From NCBI RefSeq assembly GCF_003752175.1, contig NZ_RJVF01000010.1, positions 186,001 through 250,000 of the forward strand: DNA of 64,000 nucleotides, written 5' to 3'. Of this stretch, positions 31,044 through 41,425 are shown one piece after another. A model generated the notes under the pieces. That model ran no database searches. It saw only the letters and a program-made list of their open reading frames with translations, and was not told the origin of the DNA. A program made the translations under genes and the position numbers. Position 1 is the stretch's first letter. Each line of letters starts with the position of its first letter. The DNA is from Comamonas sp. BIGb0124 (lineage in GTDB: Bacteria > Pseudomonadota > Gammaproteobacteria > Burkholderiales > Burkholderiaceae_C).

Positions 31044-31077
31044 AAAGCCCCGGTCCATCCCTGGACCGGGGCTTTTT
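31044..31077. terminator. Strong bidirectional terminator
   Basis: Perfect 14-bp stem, AAAGCCCCGGTCCA (31044-31057) and TGGACCGGGGCTTT (31062-31075), with loop TCCC and T/A runs on both sides. It lies between the convergent LapA-like and amidohydrolase genes and serves both. Confidence 0.95.
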
Positions 31078-31089
31078 GACGTCTTGTGC

Positions 31090-31914
31090 TCAGGCAAAAC
31101 CGAACAGCCGGCGTGGCGTGTCCCAAAGAATGGCCTGCTGGTCCGCCGGGTCGGTCACCCGTTGGGCGAACAGGCTCAGCGTGGTGCCGTAGTCGAGCCG
31201 CTGGCGGGCACGCAGATGCGGCCAGTCCGAGGCCCACAGGCAGTGGCTGGCGCCGTAGGCCTGCAACAGCTCGCGGGTGTAGGGCTCGGTGTCGGCAAAG
31301 GGGTAGGGCAACTGCGAGAACTTGTCGTGACCGGACAGCTTGACGTAGGCGCGGCCGGTGCCGGCCAGGGCCAGAACGGCGGCAAAGCCGGCGCCTGCCA
31401 GGCCTTGCGACAGATCGGGTCGTCCGTGGTGATCGACCAGGATGCGTGCGCCGCACCCGCGCAGCCGTGGCGCCAGGGTGACCATGTCGTCATGCTGGAC
31501 CTGCACCTGAACCAGCAGATCCAGTGCGGCCAGGCGTTCGAACAGCGCGTCGGCACGGGCGTAGAAATCCACTCCCAGCATGGCGACGTTGAAGGCGGCG
31601 CCCACCACGCCACGGGCCTTGAGTTCCTGCAGCTCGTCGTGTCCGCAGTCGAGGTCGAGCACGGCGATGCCCTTGAACCGGCCGGCACCGCGTGCGATGG
31701 CGTCGAGCATGCAGCGGTTGTCCAGGCCGTAGCCCGAGTTGGGGCCGACCAGCAGGGCGTGGCGGACACCGTAGGCGTCCATCACCGCGCCGAAATAGTC
31801 CGCCGTGGCGATCTCGCCGCCGGCCGGCGCATACGGCGTGTCGGGTGCGTAGGGAAATGCGTCGGGATCGAAGACGTGGCAATGGCAGTCGATTTTGGGA
31901 CGGTCGTAGAGCAT
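31090..31914 (-). CDS. Amidohydrolase-2 family hydrolase (2-pyrone-4,6-dicarboxylate lactonase-like)
   Basis: 274 residues from ATG 31914. TIM-barrel metal-dependent hydrolase with HxH near the N-terminus (IDCHCHVFDP), a central VDHHGRPD and a late Asp in WASDWPHLRA, the pattern of PDC/sulfomuconolactone hydrolases. Such enzymes open lactones in protocatechuate-type degradation, but no ring-cleavage genes are nearby, so the substrate is not certain. Longer frames to 32112 run into the divergent pabB start. Confidence 0.85.
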   Translation of the reverse strand: MLYDRPKIDCHCHVFDPDAFPYAPDTPYAPAGGEIATADYFGAVMDAYGVRHALLVGPNSGYGLDNRCMLDAIARGAGRFKGIAVLDLDCGHDELQELKARGVVGAAFNVAMLGVDFYARADALFERLAALDLLVQVQVQHDDMVTLAPRLRGCGARILVDHHGRPDLSQGLAGAGFAAVLALAGTGRAYVKLSGHDKFSQLPYPFADTEPYTRELLQAYGASHCLWASDWPHLRARQRLDYGTTLSLFAQRVTDPADQQAILWDTPRRLFGFA

Positions 31915-32113
31915 GGTCGATAGGAAGCGGAGTAGGGCGGGCCGGCGAGGCGGCCTGTGAGGCTGGCAGATTTTGGCGCAAACGCCGGGCCGTCCGGGGC
32001 ATGGGTGACAATACCTGCCTGTTCCAAGCAGGCTTTGCCCGAGGAACGGGCTCCGGGCCAGCCGCCCTGTGGGTTTTCCGATTCGACTGCCGGCCCTGCG
32101 CCGCCTTGCCACT

Positions 32114-33925
32114 GTGAATGCCGCTTCCGTCCTGATCGATTTTGTTGCCGCCGACCCGGGCCAGCCCGCCCTGCGTGGGGCGTTCGGGCCGCCGCGCGAG
32201 GTGTTGCAGGCTTTCCGCCCCGAGGACGTCGCGGCCGTGCTCGACCGGGCCCATCGGGCTGCATGCGACGGCGCATGGTGTGTGGGCTGGGTCGCCTACG
32301 AAGCGGCAGCCGCTTTCGACCGGGCTTTCGAAACCGCCGATGGCGCTCGGGCTGCCGTTCGCGGGCCGCTGGCCTGGTTCGCGATTTTCGACCGCATCGG
32401 CGAGTGGCCGCACCCTTCGGGTGGCGCTGCGCCTTTCTACCGGGCCGGCGACTGGCGCGACGAGACCGACGATGCCGAGTTCCTTCGGGGGATGACCCGC
32501 ATCGCGCAAGCCATCCAGGACGGCGAGAACTATCAGGTCAATTACACGACGCGGCTGCACGGCCGCTTCGAGGGCGATGCCCGCGCTTTTTTCCAGGCCC
32601 TGCTGCGCTCGCAGCCGCAGAGTTATGCGGCCTACATCGACATGGGCGACTCGCGCATTCTGTCGGTCTCGCCCGAGCTGTTCTTCGACTGGCGCGACGG
32701 CCGGCTGCTGTCGCGGCCGATGAAGGGCACTGCCGCGCGCGGTGCCACGCCCGAGCTCGACGCGGCGCAGGCCGCCTATCTGCGTGCCAACGAAAAAGAG
32801 CGGGCCGAAAACCTGATGATCGTGGACCTGATCCGCAACGATCTTTCTCGTGTGGCGTTGCCGCACACGGTGAAGGTGCCGCGGCTGTTCGAAACCCAGG
32901 CCTGGCCGACGGTGTGGCAGATGACCTCGGACGTGACCGCGGCGAGCCGTCCCGGCACGCGGCTGTCGGATGTGTTCGGTGCGCTGTTTCCCTGCGGCTC
33001 GGTGACGGGCGTGCCCAAGGTCCGCGCGATGCAGCTGATCCGTTCGCTCGAGCGCTCGCCGCGGGGCGTGTACTGCGGAGCCATCGGCGTGCTGCAGCCG
33101 GGCGGGGCGGCCACGTTCAGCGTCGGCATTCGCACCGTGGTGCTCGACGGCGAGGGGGCCGCCCTGTGCGGCGTGGGCAGCGGCATCACGAGCGATGCGA
33201 CACCCGATGCAGAGCGGCGCGAATGGCGCAGCAAGCGCTCTTTCCTGGTCCGGGCGAGCGAGGTCTTCGACATTCTCGAGACCGTGCTGCTGCGCGACGG
33301 CCGTCTGCCCCATGCGCCTGCGCATCTGGCCCGCATGGCGCGCGCGGCGGCCCGTTTCAACTACCCCTGGAGCCCCGGGATCGCCGCAGAGGCGCGCGGG
33401 CTGCTCGAAAGCCAGGCCGGCGACCATCCGGCCGGCGACTGGCGGCTGCGTCTGCTGCTGTCGGCAGAGGGCGGGCTGACGGTGCAGGCGGTGGCACAGC
33501 CGGCGGTGCCGTTGCCGGTCAAGGTGGCGCTGGCCCATGCACCGCTGCGCCGGAGCCAGGGTGCATTCGTGCGGTTCAAGACCACCCGGCGTGCCCATTA
33601 CGATGCGCTCGCGCCCACGGCACCGGATGTCTTCGACAGCCTGCTCTACAACCTCGAGGGCGAGATCACCGAGTTCACGCGCGGCAATGCGGTGTTCGAG
33701 ATCGATGGCCGCTGGGTGACGCCGGCGCTGTCGTGCGGCCTGCTCGACGGCGTGGGGCGGCAGTGGGTGCTCGACCACGGCGTGCCGCCCGAGGGTGGCG
33801 CCGATGCCGGCCAGCCGGTGACCGAATCCGTGGTGCGGCTGGAGGATCTGGCGCGCGTGACGCAGTGCGTGTTCGTCAACAGCTGCCGCGGCTGGTTGCC
33901 GGCGGTGCTCAGCCGCCCGGCTTGA
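32114..33925 (+). CDS. pabB: Aminodeoxychorismate synthase component I fused to aminodeoxychorismate lyase-like domain
   Basis: 603 residues from GTG 32114 (GTG 32069 is an alternative). Residues about 1-390 are a chorismate-binding domain with SRPMKGTAARG, the PabB-type Lys that distinguishes it from TrpE's PIAGT, plus EKERAENLMIVDLIRNDLSR and FPCGSVTGVPKVRAMQLI. Residues about 400-603 are a class IV aminotransferase/PabC-like domain with NLEGEITEFTRGNAVFEID. The fusion can convert chorismate to p-aminobenzoate for folate, using PabA encoded elsewhere. Its 3' end overlaps the convergent cytochrome gene by 17 bases. Confidence 0.93.
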   Translation: MNAASVLIDFVAADPGQPALRGAFGPPREVLQAFRPEDVAAVLDRAHRAACDGAWCVGWVAYEAAAAFDRAFETADGARAAVRGPLAWFAIFDRIGEWPHPSGGAAPFYRAGDWRDETDDAEFLRGMTRIAQAIQDGENYQVNYTTRLHGRFEGDARAFFQALLRSQPQSYAAYIDMGDSRILSVSPELFFDWRDGRLLSRPMKGTAARGATPELDAAQAAYLRANEKERAENLMIVDLIRNDLSRVALPHTVKVPRLFETQAWPTVWQMTSDVTAASRPGTRLSDVFGALFPCGSVTGVPKVRAMQLIRSLERSPRGVYCGAIGVLQPGGAATFSVGIRTVVLDGEGAALCGVGSGITSDATPDAERREWRSKRSFLVRASEVFDILETVLLRDGRLPHAPAHLARMARAAARFNYPWSPGIAAEARGLLESQAGDHPAGDWRLRLLLSAEGGLTVQAVAQPAVPLPVKVALAHAPLRRSQGAFVRFKTTRRAHYDALAPTAPDVFDSLLYNLEGEITEFTRGNAVFEIDGRWVTPALSCGLLDGVGRQWVLDHGVPPEGGADAGQPVTESVVRLEDLARVTQCVFVNSCRGWLPAVLSRPA

Positions 33926-34259
33926 GAGTCAGCACCCAGTCGGCGAGTTGCCTGGCTTCGGCCTCGTTGACCTTGGGATTGGCAGGCATGGGGATCGGGC
34001 CCCAGACACCGCCGCCGCCGTTGCGGATCTTGTCGGCGAGCCGGGTGGCGGCCTCGGGATGGTCGGCGTACTTGCTGGCGATGTCCTTGAAGGCCGGTCC
34101 CACGATCTTGCGCTGAACACCGTGGCAGGACAGGCAGTTCTTGCTCGCCGCCATGCGCTGCTCGGCCGACACCTGGGCCTGCGCGGCGACCGGCACGGCG
34201 CCCACGGCGGCCGCCAGCCCCCAGATCGTGAGAACCATCCGCCTCGCACCCAGGCCCAT
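33909..34259 (-). CDS. Small class I cytochrome c
   Basis: 116 residues from ATG 34259 (ATG 34238 possible). Signal peptide about 1-28 (WGLAAAVGAVPVAAQA). One heme site, NCLSCHG, and an axial Met in the WGPIPMPANPKV loop, typical of cytochrome c551/c552 periplasmic electron carriers. It begins 28 bases after ilvD on the same strand, though a functional link is not evident. Confidence 0.92.
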   Translation of the reverse strand: MGLGARRMVLTIWGLAAAVGAVPVAAQAQVSAEQRMAASKNCLSCHGVQRKIVGPAFKDIASKYADHPEAATRLADKIRNGGGGVWGPIPMPANPKVNEAEARQLADWVLTLKPGG

Positions 34260-34287
34260 CGGGCGGGTTGCGCGATTCCCTGGGCGA

Positions 34288-35985
34288 TCAGTAATCGTCA
34301 AGTACCGCACCCCGTGTGGCGCTCGATGCGTTGAACGCGAACTTGGCCTGCACGCCGCGTGTGTACCGCGGCTTGGGCGGCGTCCAGCCTTCGCGGCGCT
34401 GCGCGATGGTGGCCTCGTCCACCAGCAGGTCGAGCTTGAGCGCGTGGGCATCGATCGTGATCGAGTCGCCTTCGTGGATGAAGGCGATCAGGCCGCCGGC
34501 CGCGGCTTCGGGTGCCACATGGCCGACCACCATGCCCCAGGTGCCTCCCGAGAAACGGCCGTCGGTGATCAGTCCCACCGATTCGCCCAGGCCGGCGCCG
34601 ATCAGGGCCCCCGTGGGGGCCAGCATCTCGGGCATGCCCGGACCGCCCTTGGGGCCGAGGTAACGCAGCACCATGACGTCGCCGGCCACGATACGGCCAT
34701 CCAGAATGGCCTGCAGCGCGGACTGCTCGTCATCGAACACGCGGGCCGGGCCGGTGATGACGGGGTTCTTCAGTCCGGTGATCTTGGCCACCGCGCCTTC
34801 GGGCGACAGATTGCCCTTGAGGATGGCCAGATGGCCTTCGCTGTACAGCGCGCGGTCGATGGTGCGGATCACGTCCTGGTCGGCCCGGGGCACATCGGGC
34901 ACATCGGCCAGGGTCTCGGCGATGGTCTGGCCGGTGATGGTCAGGCAGTCGCCATGCAGCAGGCCGGCATTGAGCAGCACCTTCATGACCTGCGGAATGC
35001 CGCCCGCACGGTGCAGGTCGGTGGCCATGTACTTGCCGGAGGGCTTGAGATCGCAGATCACCGGGACACGCTTGCGGATGCGTTCGAAGTCGTCGAGCGT
35101 CCACTCCACGCCGGCGGTGTGGGCGATGGCCAGGAAGTGCAGCACGGCATTGGTCGAGCCGCCGGTGGCCATGATGACCGAGACGGCATTCTCGATCGCC
35201 TCGCGGGTCACGATGTCGCGCGGCTTGATGTCCTGGCGGATGGCTTCGAGCAGCACCTTGGCCGACTCCTTGGCCGAGTTCTGTTTTTCGTCGTGCGGAT
35301 TGGCCATGGTCGACGAGTAGGGCAGGCTCATGCCCAGGGCCTCGAAGGCCGAGCTCATGGTGTTGGCGGTGTACATGCCGCCGCACGAGCCGGTGCCCGG
35401 GATCGCGCGTTTCTCGATCTCGTTCAGGTCTTCGTCGCTGAGCTTGCCGGCCGCGTTCTGGCCCACGGCCTCGAACACGCTGACGATGTTGAGATCCTGG
35501 CCCTTGTAGCGGCCGGGCAGGATGGTGCCGCCGTAGACATAGATGGAGGGCACGTTGGCGCGCAGCATGCCCATCATGCCGCCCGGCATGTTCTTGTCGC
35601 AGCCGCCCACCACCAGTACGCCGTCCATCCATTGGCCCTGCACGCAGGTCTCGATGCAATCCGAGATGACCTCGCGGCTGACCAGGCTGTACTTCATGCC
35701 TTCGGTGCCCATGGACATGCCGTCGGAAATCGTGGGCGTGCCGAAGACCTGGGCGTTGCCGCCGGCTTCCTCGATGCCCTCGATGGCGGCATCGGCCAGT
35801 TTCTGCAGGCCCGAGTTGCAGGGCGTGATGGTGCTGTGGCCGTTGGCGACGCCCACCATCGGCTTGGCGAAGTCCGACTCCTGGTAGCCCATGCCGTAGA
35901 ACATGGAGCGGTTGGAGGCGCGGGACTTGCCTTCCGTGATGTTTCTGCTGCGGCGGTTGATCGCCAGATCCTGAGAGTCGCTCAT
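34288..35985 (-). CDS. ilvD: Dihydroxy-acid dehydratase
   Basis: 565 residues from ATG 35985, with GGAGA 8 bases upstream. Third enzyme of valine/isoleucine synthesis. Three Fe-S cysteines are visible in [17 protein letters not shown] and [14 protein letters not shown], the pattern of [2Fe-2S] enzymes. [12 protein letters not shown]-like sequence (ITDGRFSGG) with the catalytic Ser is present. Divergent from a LysR-type regulator that may control it. Confidence 0.97.
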   Translation of the reverse strand: MSDSQDLAINRRSRNITEGKSRASNRSMFYGMGYQESDFAKPMVGVANGHSTITPCNSGLQKLADAAIEGIEEAGGNAQVFGTPTISDGMSMGTEGMKYSLVSREVISDCIETCVQGQWMDGVLVVGGCDKNMPGGMMGMLRANVPSIYVYGGTILPGRYKGQDLNIVSVFEAVGQNAAGKLSDEDLNEIEKRAIPGTGSCGGMYTANTMSSAFEALGMSLPYSSTMANPHDEKQNSAKESAKVLLEAIRQDIKPRDIVTREAIENAVSVIMATGGSTNAVLHFLAIAHTAGVEWTLDDFERIRKRVPVICDLKPSGKYMATDLHRAGGIPQVMKVLLNAGLLHGDCLTITGQTIAETLADVPDVPRADQDVIRTIDRALYSEGHLAILKGNLSPEGAVAKITGLKNPVITGPARVFDDEQSALQAILDGRIVAGDVMVLRYLGPKGGPGMPEMLAPTGALIGAGLGESVGLITDGRFSGGTWGMVVGHVAPEAAAGGLIAFIHEGDSITIDAHALKLDLLVDEATIAQRREGWTPPKPRYTRGVQAKFAFNASSATRGAVLDDY

Positions 35986-36118
35986 GGGTGGGTCTCCGTG
36001 GGGGATGTTGTCGCCGGCGCCAGGCGGTGCGGGCCGGCGGGTGCCAGGGGCGCGAGTATGCGATGCGGACAGAAATATTTCCAATCCATTTTAAATTCTT
36101 GATTAATATGTCTGGCGT

Positions 36119-37057
36119 ATGAGCAATCCCTACCCGCCACCGCCGCCCGAATTGCGCTCGTGGCGCCATTTTGTGGCCGTGGCCCAGGAACTGCACTTCG
36201 GCCGCGCGGCGGCCCGCCTGGCCATGACGCAACCGCCGCTGACGCAATCCATCGCGCAGCTCGAAGCCCTGCTGGGGGTGCGGCTGTTCGACCGCAACAA
36301 ACGCCGGGTGCTGCTGACGCCCGAAGGCCAGGCGCTGCTGCCGGATGCGCTGGAGCTCATTGCGCGCGCCTACGCCTTGCCCGAGCGCGCCCGTGCCATT
36401 GCCGGCGGCGAGGTGGGCCGCGTGCGGCTGGCCTTTGTCTCGACCTTCGGTTACGACCGCCTGCCGGCCTGGGTCCGCACCTACCGGGACCAGCATCCGC
36501 AGGTCACGCTGGAGCTGATCGAGGCCACCGGCGACCTGCAACTGGCGGGCCTCGAGCAGGGGCAGGTCGATGCGGGCTTTGTGCTGCATGCACCGGGCTT
36601 CGTGCCCAAGGGCATGGCCAGCCTGCCGGTCGCCACCGAAGCCCTGTGGCTGGCCATGCCGCACAACCATCCGCTGGCCCGCACGCCCGCCGAGCAGGCC
36701 CTCGATCTGGAGCAGGTCTGGCGCGAGCCCCTGGTGATCTTTCCGCGCCACAGCCTGCCCTCGGTCTACGACGCCGTGTTCGGTCTCTACCACTCGGTCG
36801 GTCAAAGTCCGCAGGTGGCACAGGAGGCGGTGCAGATGCAGACCATCGTCAATCTGGTGTCCGCCGGCCTGGGGCTGGCCTGGGTGCCGCAGAGCGTGAC
36901 GCAACTGCGCCGGCCGGGCGTGGTCTACCGCCAGCCCTGGTCCGAACCGGTGCTGTGGTGCGAAACCAGCCTGGTGTGGCCGCAGCACATGAAACGGGCT
37001 GCCGTGCTGGGGTTCGTGGCGTTCGTTCGCGAACAGCTGTCGCCGCATCCGGCCTGA
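36119..37057 (+). CDS. LysR-family transcriptional regulator
   Basis: 312 residues. N-terminal winged helix (about 12-72: LHFGRAAARLAMTQPPLTQS, then LEALLGVRLFDRNKRRVLLT), then a LysR substrate-binding domain about 100-300. A Pro-run (residues 5-10) precedes the DNA-binding part. Divergent from ilvD across 133 bases containing a short palindrome GAAATATTTC (36072-36081), so it is a plausible ilvD regulator, by position only. The effector is unknown. Confidence 0.93.
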   Translation: MSNPYPPPPPELRSWRHFVAVAQELHFGRAAARLAMTQPPLTQSIAQLEALLGVRLFDRNKRRVLLTPEGQALLPDALELIARAYALPERARAIAGGEVGRVRLAFVSTFGYDRLPAWVRTYRDQHPQVTLELIEATGDLQLAGLEQGQVDAGFVLHAPGFVPKGMASLPVATEALWLAMPHNHPLARTPAEQALDLEQVWREPLVIFPRHSLPSVYDAVFGLYHSVGQSPQVAQEAVQMQTIVNLVSAGLGLAWVPQSVTQLRRPGVVYRQPWSEPVLWCETSLVWPQHMKRAAVLGFVAFVREQLSPHPA

Positions 37058-37246
37058 ATTCCGCTCGGCCGGAGGCCCCGCACGCGACGCCGCGCCACGG
37101 GCTGGCAAGGTGTTTGCATGAGGGCATGAGCGGATGGGAACAGCTGGGGCCGGACCGCGTCATGTGTTTCGATCTGTGTCGTAGGACGTGGCCGCAAGGG
37201 TGTTGGCCAGAGCATGTGCCATGCTATCTTTAGAGGAATGCTGACG

Positions 37247-38062
37247 ATGACAACCCCCTCTCCATCCTCTCCATCGACCGATTCTCCCGTGGCCCATGCA
37301 GGCTCAGGGCCGGAGATTCCGGTGCCGGCGATCAGCGCCGAGCACGCGCTGTTTCTGGATTTCGACGGCACGCTGGTGGACATCGCACAGACGCCCGACG
37401 GCGTGGTGCTGCCGACCGGACTGGTGCAGACGCTGGCTCGATTGCACGAGGCGCTCGGCGGTGCGCTGGGCATCATCACCGGACGGCCTCTCGATCAGGT
37501 CGACCACTACCTGGCACCCCTGGTCCTGGCGGTAGCCGGCGAGCATGGGGCGGTGCGCCGCGCTGCCGATGGTGTCCTGTCGAACGCACCGGTACCCGAC
37601 CTGATGCGTGCCATTGCGGCGATGGACGATTTCTCGCGCCAGCACAGCGGCTTGATGGTCGAACGCAAGGGCCACGGTCTGGCGCTGCACTACCGCGCCG
37701 CCCCCGATTTGGGTCCGGCCTGCCTGGAACTGGCGAATACGCTGGCCGCACAGCAGCCTGGATTGGTGGTGCTGCACGGCAAGGCCGTGGTCGAGCTCAA
37801 GTCCGCCGAAGTGGACAAGGGCCGCGCGCTCGCCGCGCTGATGCAGAGCGCACCGTTCGCCGGCCGCCGGCCGCTCTTCGTGGGCGACGACACCACCGAC
37901 GAAGCGGCGATCGCCGTGGCGCAGCAACTGGGGGGCACAGGCATCAAGGTGGGCGAGGGCGCCAGCGCAGCCCAGGCCCGGCTGGCCAGCCCGCAAGCCG
38001 TGCTGGCCTATCTGCAGGCGGCTGCCCAGGCACTCGCACCGCAGCCGCAGGCCGCTTCCTGA
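37247..38062 (+). CDS. otsB: Trehalose-6-phosphate phosphatase
   Basis: 271 residues from ATG 37247; AGAGGA at 37232-37237 is 9 bases away, while ATG 37238 would be too close. HAD-type phosphatase: LFLDFDGTLVDIAQTPDG holds the Asp nucleophile pair, ITGRPL follows, and VDKGRAL and GDDTTDEAA give the later motifs. Makes trehalose from trehalose-6-phosphate produced by OtsA. First gene of otsB-GH15-otsA, with 46- and 43-base gaps. Confidence 0.95.
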   Translation: MTTPSPSSPSTDSPVAHAGSGPEIPVPAISAEHALFLDFDGTLVDIAQTPDGVVLPTGLVQTLARLHEALGGALGIITGRPLDQVDHYLAPLVLAVAGEHGAVRRAADGVLSNAPVPDLMRAIAAMDDFSRQHSGLMVERKGHGLALHYRAAPDLGPACLELANTLAAQQPGLVVLHGKAVVELKSAEVDKGRALAALMQSAPFAGRRPLFVGDDTTDEAAIAVAQQLGGTGIKVGEGASAAQARLASPQAVLAYLQAAAQALAPQPQAAS

Positions 38063-38108
38063 AGCGCATTCCGAGTTTTATGTTGTTCCACCCGCCAGGC
38101 CCGCCGAC

Positions 38109-39938
38109 ATGACATCAGCCCCCACACCCGATCCGATTCCCGGCTCCAATGCCAAGCTGCCTGCGTCCCTGTCCCTGGGCGTGATCGGCAACTGCGCCTT
38201 CAGCGCGCTCATCGATGCCCATGGCCGTCTGGTCTGGAGCTGCCTGCCGCGCTTCGATGGCGATCCGGTGTTCAATGCGCTGCTCGACGACAGCGAGAAG
38301 GGCAGCGATTTCGCCATCGAGCTCGAGGCCTTTTCGCATGCCGAGCAGATGTACGTGCCCAATACGGCGGTGCTGCGCACGCGGCTGTACGACCAGCACG
38401 GGCAGGCGGTCGAGATCACCGATTTCGCGCCCCGGTTCACCTCGCGCGACCGGGATTTCCGGCCGATGATGATCGTGCGGCGCGTGCGCCCGCTGCACGG
38501 CTGGCCGCGCATCCGGGTGCGCGTCAATCCGCGTTTCGACTGGGGCCGGACCGAGCCCCACATCACGCGCGGCAGCAACCATCTGCGGTATGTCGGCCCC
38601 GATCTGACGCTGCGCCTCAATACCAATGCCCCGCTGTCGCATGTGCTGGCGCAGACCGCCTTCGTGCTGCCGGGCGAGCTCAACTTTCTGCTCGGATCGG
38701 ACGAGACGCTGCAGACCGGCATCGCCGAGACCGCGCGCGACTTCGAGCAGAAGACCACCGATTACTGGCGCCAGTGGACCCGCCGCCTGGCACTGCCGCT
38801 CGAGTGGCAGGATGCCGTCATCCGTGCGGCCATCACGCTCAAGCTGTCGCTGTACGAGGACACCGGCGCCATCATCGCCGCGATGACCACCAGCATCCCC
38901 GAGGCCCCGGGCAGTTCGCGCAACTGGGACTACCGTTATTGCTGGCTGCGCGACGCCTTCTTTGTGGTGCGTGCGCTCAACAGCCTGTCCGAAGTGGCCA
39001 CCATGGAGGACTATCTGCGCTGGATGAGCAACGTGGTCATCGATTCCCAAGGGGGCCATATCCAGCCGCTGTTCGGCATCGGCCTCGAGAAGTCGCTGCC
39101 CGAGAGCTTCGTCGACAACCTGCCCGGCTACCGCGGCATGGGACCGGTGCGCGTGGGCAACCAGGCGCAGGAGCATTTCCAGCACGACGTCTACGGCAAC
39201 GTGATCCTGGGTGCGGCGCAGGCTTTTCACGATCACCGTCTGCTGCATCGTGCGGGGGCCCGCGAGTTCCGGGCCCTCGAACGCGTGGGCGAGCAGGCCG
39301 TGCGGGTGTTCGACCAGCCCGACGCCGGCATGTGGGAATTGCGCACGCGCGCCCGCATCCACACCTCTTCGGCCATCATGAGCTGGGCCGCCTGCGACCG
39401 GTTGGCCAAGATCGCCGCCACGCTCAAGCTGCCCGACCGTGCCGATTACTGGGCCGGGCACGCCGAAGGCATGCGCGAGCGTATCCTGAAGGAGTCGTGG
39501 AACGAGGAGCGGCAGGCCTTCGCCGAGAGCTTCGGCGGCCGCGACATGGATGCGTCGGTGCTGCTGATGGCCGAGGTCGGCATCGTCGACCCCAAGGATC
39601 CGCGTTTCATCTCGACCGTCGACGAGCTCGAGCGTGTGCTGTGCGACGGCCCCTACATGCGGCGCTACGAAGCGCCTGACGATTTCGGCCGGCCCGAGAC
39701 CGCCTTCAACATCTGCGCTTTCTGGCGCATCGACGCGCTGGCCCGCATCGGGCGCAAGAAGGAGGCTCGCGCCATCTTCGAGGCCATGCTGGCGGTGCGC
39801 AATCCGCTGGGCCTGCTTTCCGAGGATACCCATCCGGTGACCGGCGAAATGTGGGGCAATTTTCCGCAGACCTATTCCATGGTCGGCATCATCAACGGCG
39901 CCATGCGCCTGTCGGCCCGGTGGGACAGCGTGATCTGA
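38109..39938 (+). CDS. Glycoside hydrolase family 15 protein (glucoamylase/trehalase type)
   Basis: 609 residues. An N-terminal beta domain (about 20-230) is followed by an (alpha/alpha)6 catalytic barrel. Hallmarks are SRNWDYRYCWLRDAFF near 272-287, MWELRTRARIHTSSAIMSW with the probable acid Glu, and RPETAFNICAFWRIDAL with the probable base Glu. Bacterial members include trehalases and glucoamylases. No signal peptide is seen, so it is cytoplasmic. Position between otsB and otsA suggests action on trehalose or a related glucan; specificity cannot be read. Confidence 0.92.
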   Translation: MTSAPTPDPIPGSNAKLPASLSLGVIGNCAFSALIDAHGRLVWSCLPRFDGDPVFNALLDDSEKGSDFAIELEAFSHAEQMYVPNTAVLRTRLYDQHGQAVEITDFAPRFTSRDRDFRPMMIVRRVRPLHGWPRIRVRVNPRFDWGRTEPHITRGSNHLRYVGPDLTLRLNTNAPLSHVLAQTAFVLPGELNFLLGSDETLQTGIAETARDFEQKTTDYWRQWTRRLALPLEWQDAVIRAAITLKLSLYEDTGAIIAAMTTSIPEAPGSSRNWDYRYCWLRDAFFVVRALNSLSEVATMEDYLRWMSNVVIDSQGGHIQPLFGIGLEKSLPESFVDNLPGYRGMGPVRVGNQAQEHFQHDVYGNVILGAAQAFHDHRLLHRAGAREFRALERVGEQAVRVFDQPDAGMWELRTRARIHTSSAIMSWAACDRLAKIAATLKLPDRADYWAGHAEGMRERILKESWNEERQAFAESFGGRDMDASVLLMAEVGIVDPKDPRFISTVDELERVLCDGPYMRRYEAPDDFGRPETAFNICAFWRIDALARIGRKKEARAIFEAMLAVRNPLGLLSEDTHPVTGEMWGNFPQTYSMVGIINGAMRLSARWDSVI

Positions 39939-39981
39939 TCGTCAGCGCCCACCCGGTCATTTCACAGAAAGATTACGCACG

Positions 39982-41370
39982 ATGCCAAGACTTGTCGCCG
40001 TCTCCAATCGCTTGGCAGATCCCCGAAAAGCCGCCGCCGGCGGACTGGCCGTCGCGCTCAGCGATGCATTGGCCAACACCGGCGGGCTCTGGTTCGGCTG
40101 GAGCGGAAAAACCATCGTCGACGGCACACCCGGAGAGGGCGAGTTGCATGTTCATCAGGCCGGCGATGTGACGCTGGCCGAGCTCGACCTCGCGCAGGAG
40201 GACGAGCAGGACTACTACGAGGGCTACAGCAACGGTGTGCTCTGGCCGGTCTTTCATTACCGGCTCGATCTGGCGCTGTTCGAGCCCCGGCATCTCGAGG
40301 GCTATCGCCGGGTCAACCGCCTGTTCGCCCGCAAGCTGATGCCGCTGCTGCGGCCGGACGATCTGATCTGGATCCACGATTACCACCTGATCCCGCTGGC
40401 CAGCGAACTGCGTGCCATGGGATGCAAGAACCGCATCGGTTTTTTTCTGCATGTGCCGCTGCCGCCGCACCAGATCCTGGCGGCCATTCCGCAACACGAA
40501 TGGCTGATGCGTTCACTGTTCGCGTACGACGTGATCGGCCTGCAGAGCCAGACCGACGTGACGCATTTCGCGCGCTACGTGATGAACGAAGCCAATGCCG
40601 AACGGCTCGACGACAACCGCTTTCGTGCGTTCAACGGCACGGTGGTGGTGCAGGCCTGGCCCATCAGCATCGATGTCGACGAGTTCCAGCGCCTGGCCCA
40701 GACCCGCGAGTCGATGGACACGTTCCAGACCATGCGGCGCCAGTCGCGCGACCGCAGGCTGCTGGTGGGGGTCGATCGGCTCGACTACAGCAAGGGCCTG
40801 CCGCAGCGGCTGAAGGCGTTTGCCGAACTGCTCCAGCGGTATCCCGAAAACCGAGGGCACAGCACGCTGATCCAGATCGCATCGCCGTCGCGTGAAAGCG
40901 TGGATGCCTATGCCGACCTGCGCCGCGAAATGGACACGCTGTGCGGCGCCATCAACGGCGACTATGGCGAACTGGACTGGATGCCGGTGCGCTACATCCA
41001 CCGCACCATTGCGCGCAAGCGGATTCCCGGGCTCTACCGCGCCGCGCGCGTCGCGCTGGTCACACCGCTGCGCGACGGCATGAACCTGGTGGCCAAGGAA
41101 TACATCGCCTCGCAGGATCCGGCCGACCCGGGCGTGCTGGTGCTCTCCCGTTTTGCCGGCGCAGCCGAGCAACTGGCCGATGCCCTGCTGGTGAACCCCT
41201 ACGACACGGCGGGCACGGCCGAGGCCATGCAGGTGGCCTTGCAGATGCCGCTGCAGGAGCGGGTGAATCGTCACCAGCGCCTGATGGACGTGCTGCGGCA
41301 GCGCGACATTCACTGGTGGCAGCGCAGTTTCCTCGAGGCGCTGGAGAACGTGCCCGTCACCGCGCCCTGA
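39982..41370 (+). CDS. otsA: Trehalose-6-phosphate synthase
   Basis: 462 residues, GT20 family; joins UDP-glucose and glucose-6-phosphate. The N-terminal loop VSNRLADP and GGLAVAL are present. [26 protein letters not shown] and [11 protein letters not shown] cover the donor and acceptor sites. No fused phosphatase domain, consistent with separate otsB. Last gene of the trehalose cluster. Confidence 0.96.
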   Translation: MPRLVAVSNRLADPRKAAAGGLAVALSDALANTGGLWFGWSGKTIVDGTPGEGELHVHQAGDVTLAELDLAQEDEQDYYEGYSNGVLWPVFHYRLDLALFEPRHLEGYRRVNRLFARKLMPLLRPDDLIWIHDYHLIPLASELRAMGCKNRIGFFLHVPLPPHQILAAIPQHEWLMRSLFAYDVIGLQSQTDVTHFARYVMNEANAERLDDNRFRAFNGTVVVQAWPISIDVDEFQRLAQTRESMDTFQTMRRQSRDRRLLVGVDRLDYSKGLPQRLKAFAELLQRYPENRGHSTLIQIASPSRESVDAYADLRREMDTLCGAINGDYGELDWMPVRYIHRTIARKRIPGLYRAARVALVTPLRDGMNLVAKEYIASQDPADPGVLVLSRFAGAAEQLADALLVNPYDTAGTAEAMQVALQMPLQERVNRHQRLMDVLRQRDIHWWQRSFLEALENVPVTAP

Positions 41371-41384
41371 ACGGCGACGAGGCC

Positions 41385-41401
41385 CCGGCCGCAGCGGCCG
41401 G
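41385..41401. terminator. Short GC hairpin between convergent otsA and aldo/keto reductase
   Basis: CCGGCCG (41385-41391) pairs with CGGCCGG (41395-41401) over a 3-base loop, 14 bases past the otsA stop. There is no T-run, so termination is only suggested by its place. Confidence 0.35.
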
Positions 41402-41425
41402 CGGCAGCACACCGCCGCAGTTGTA

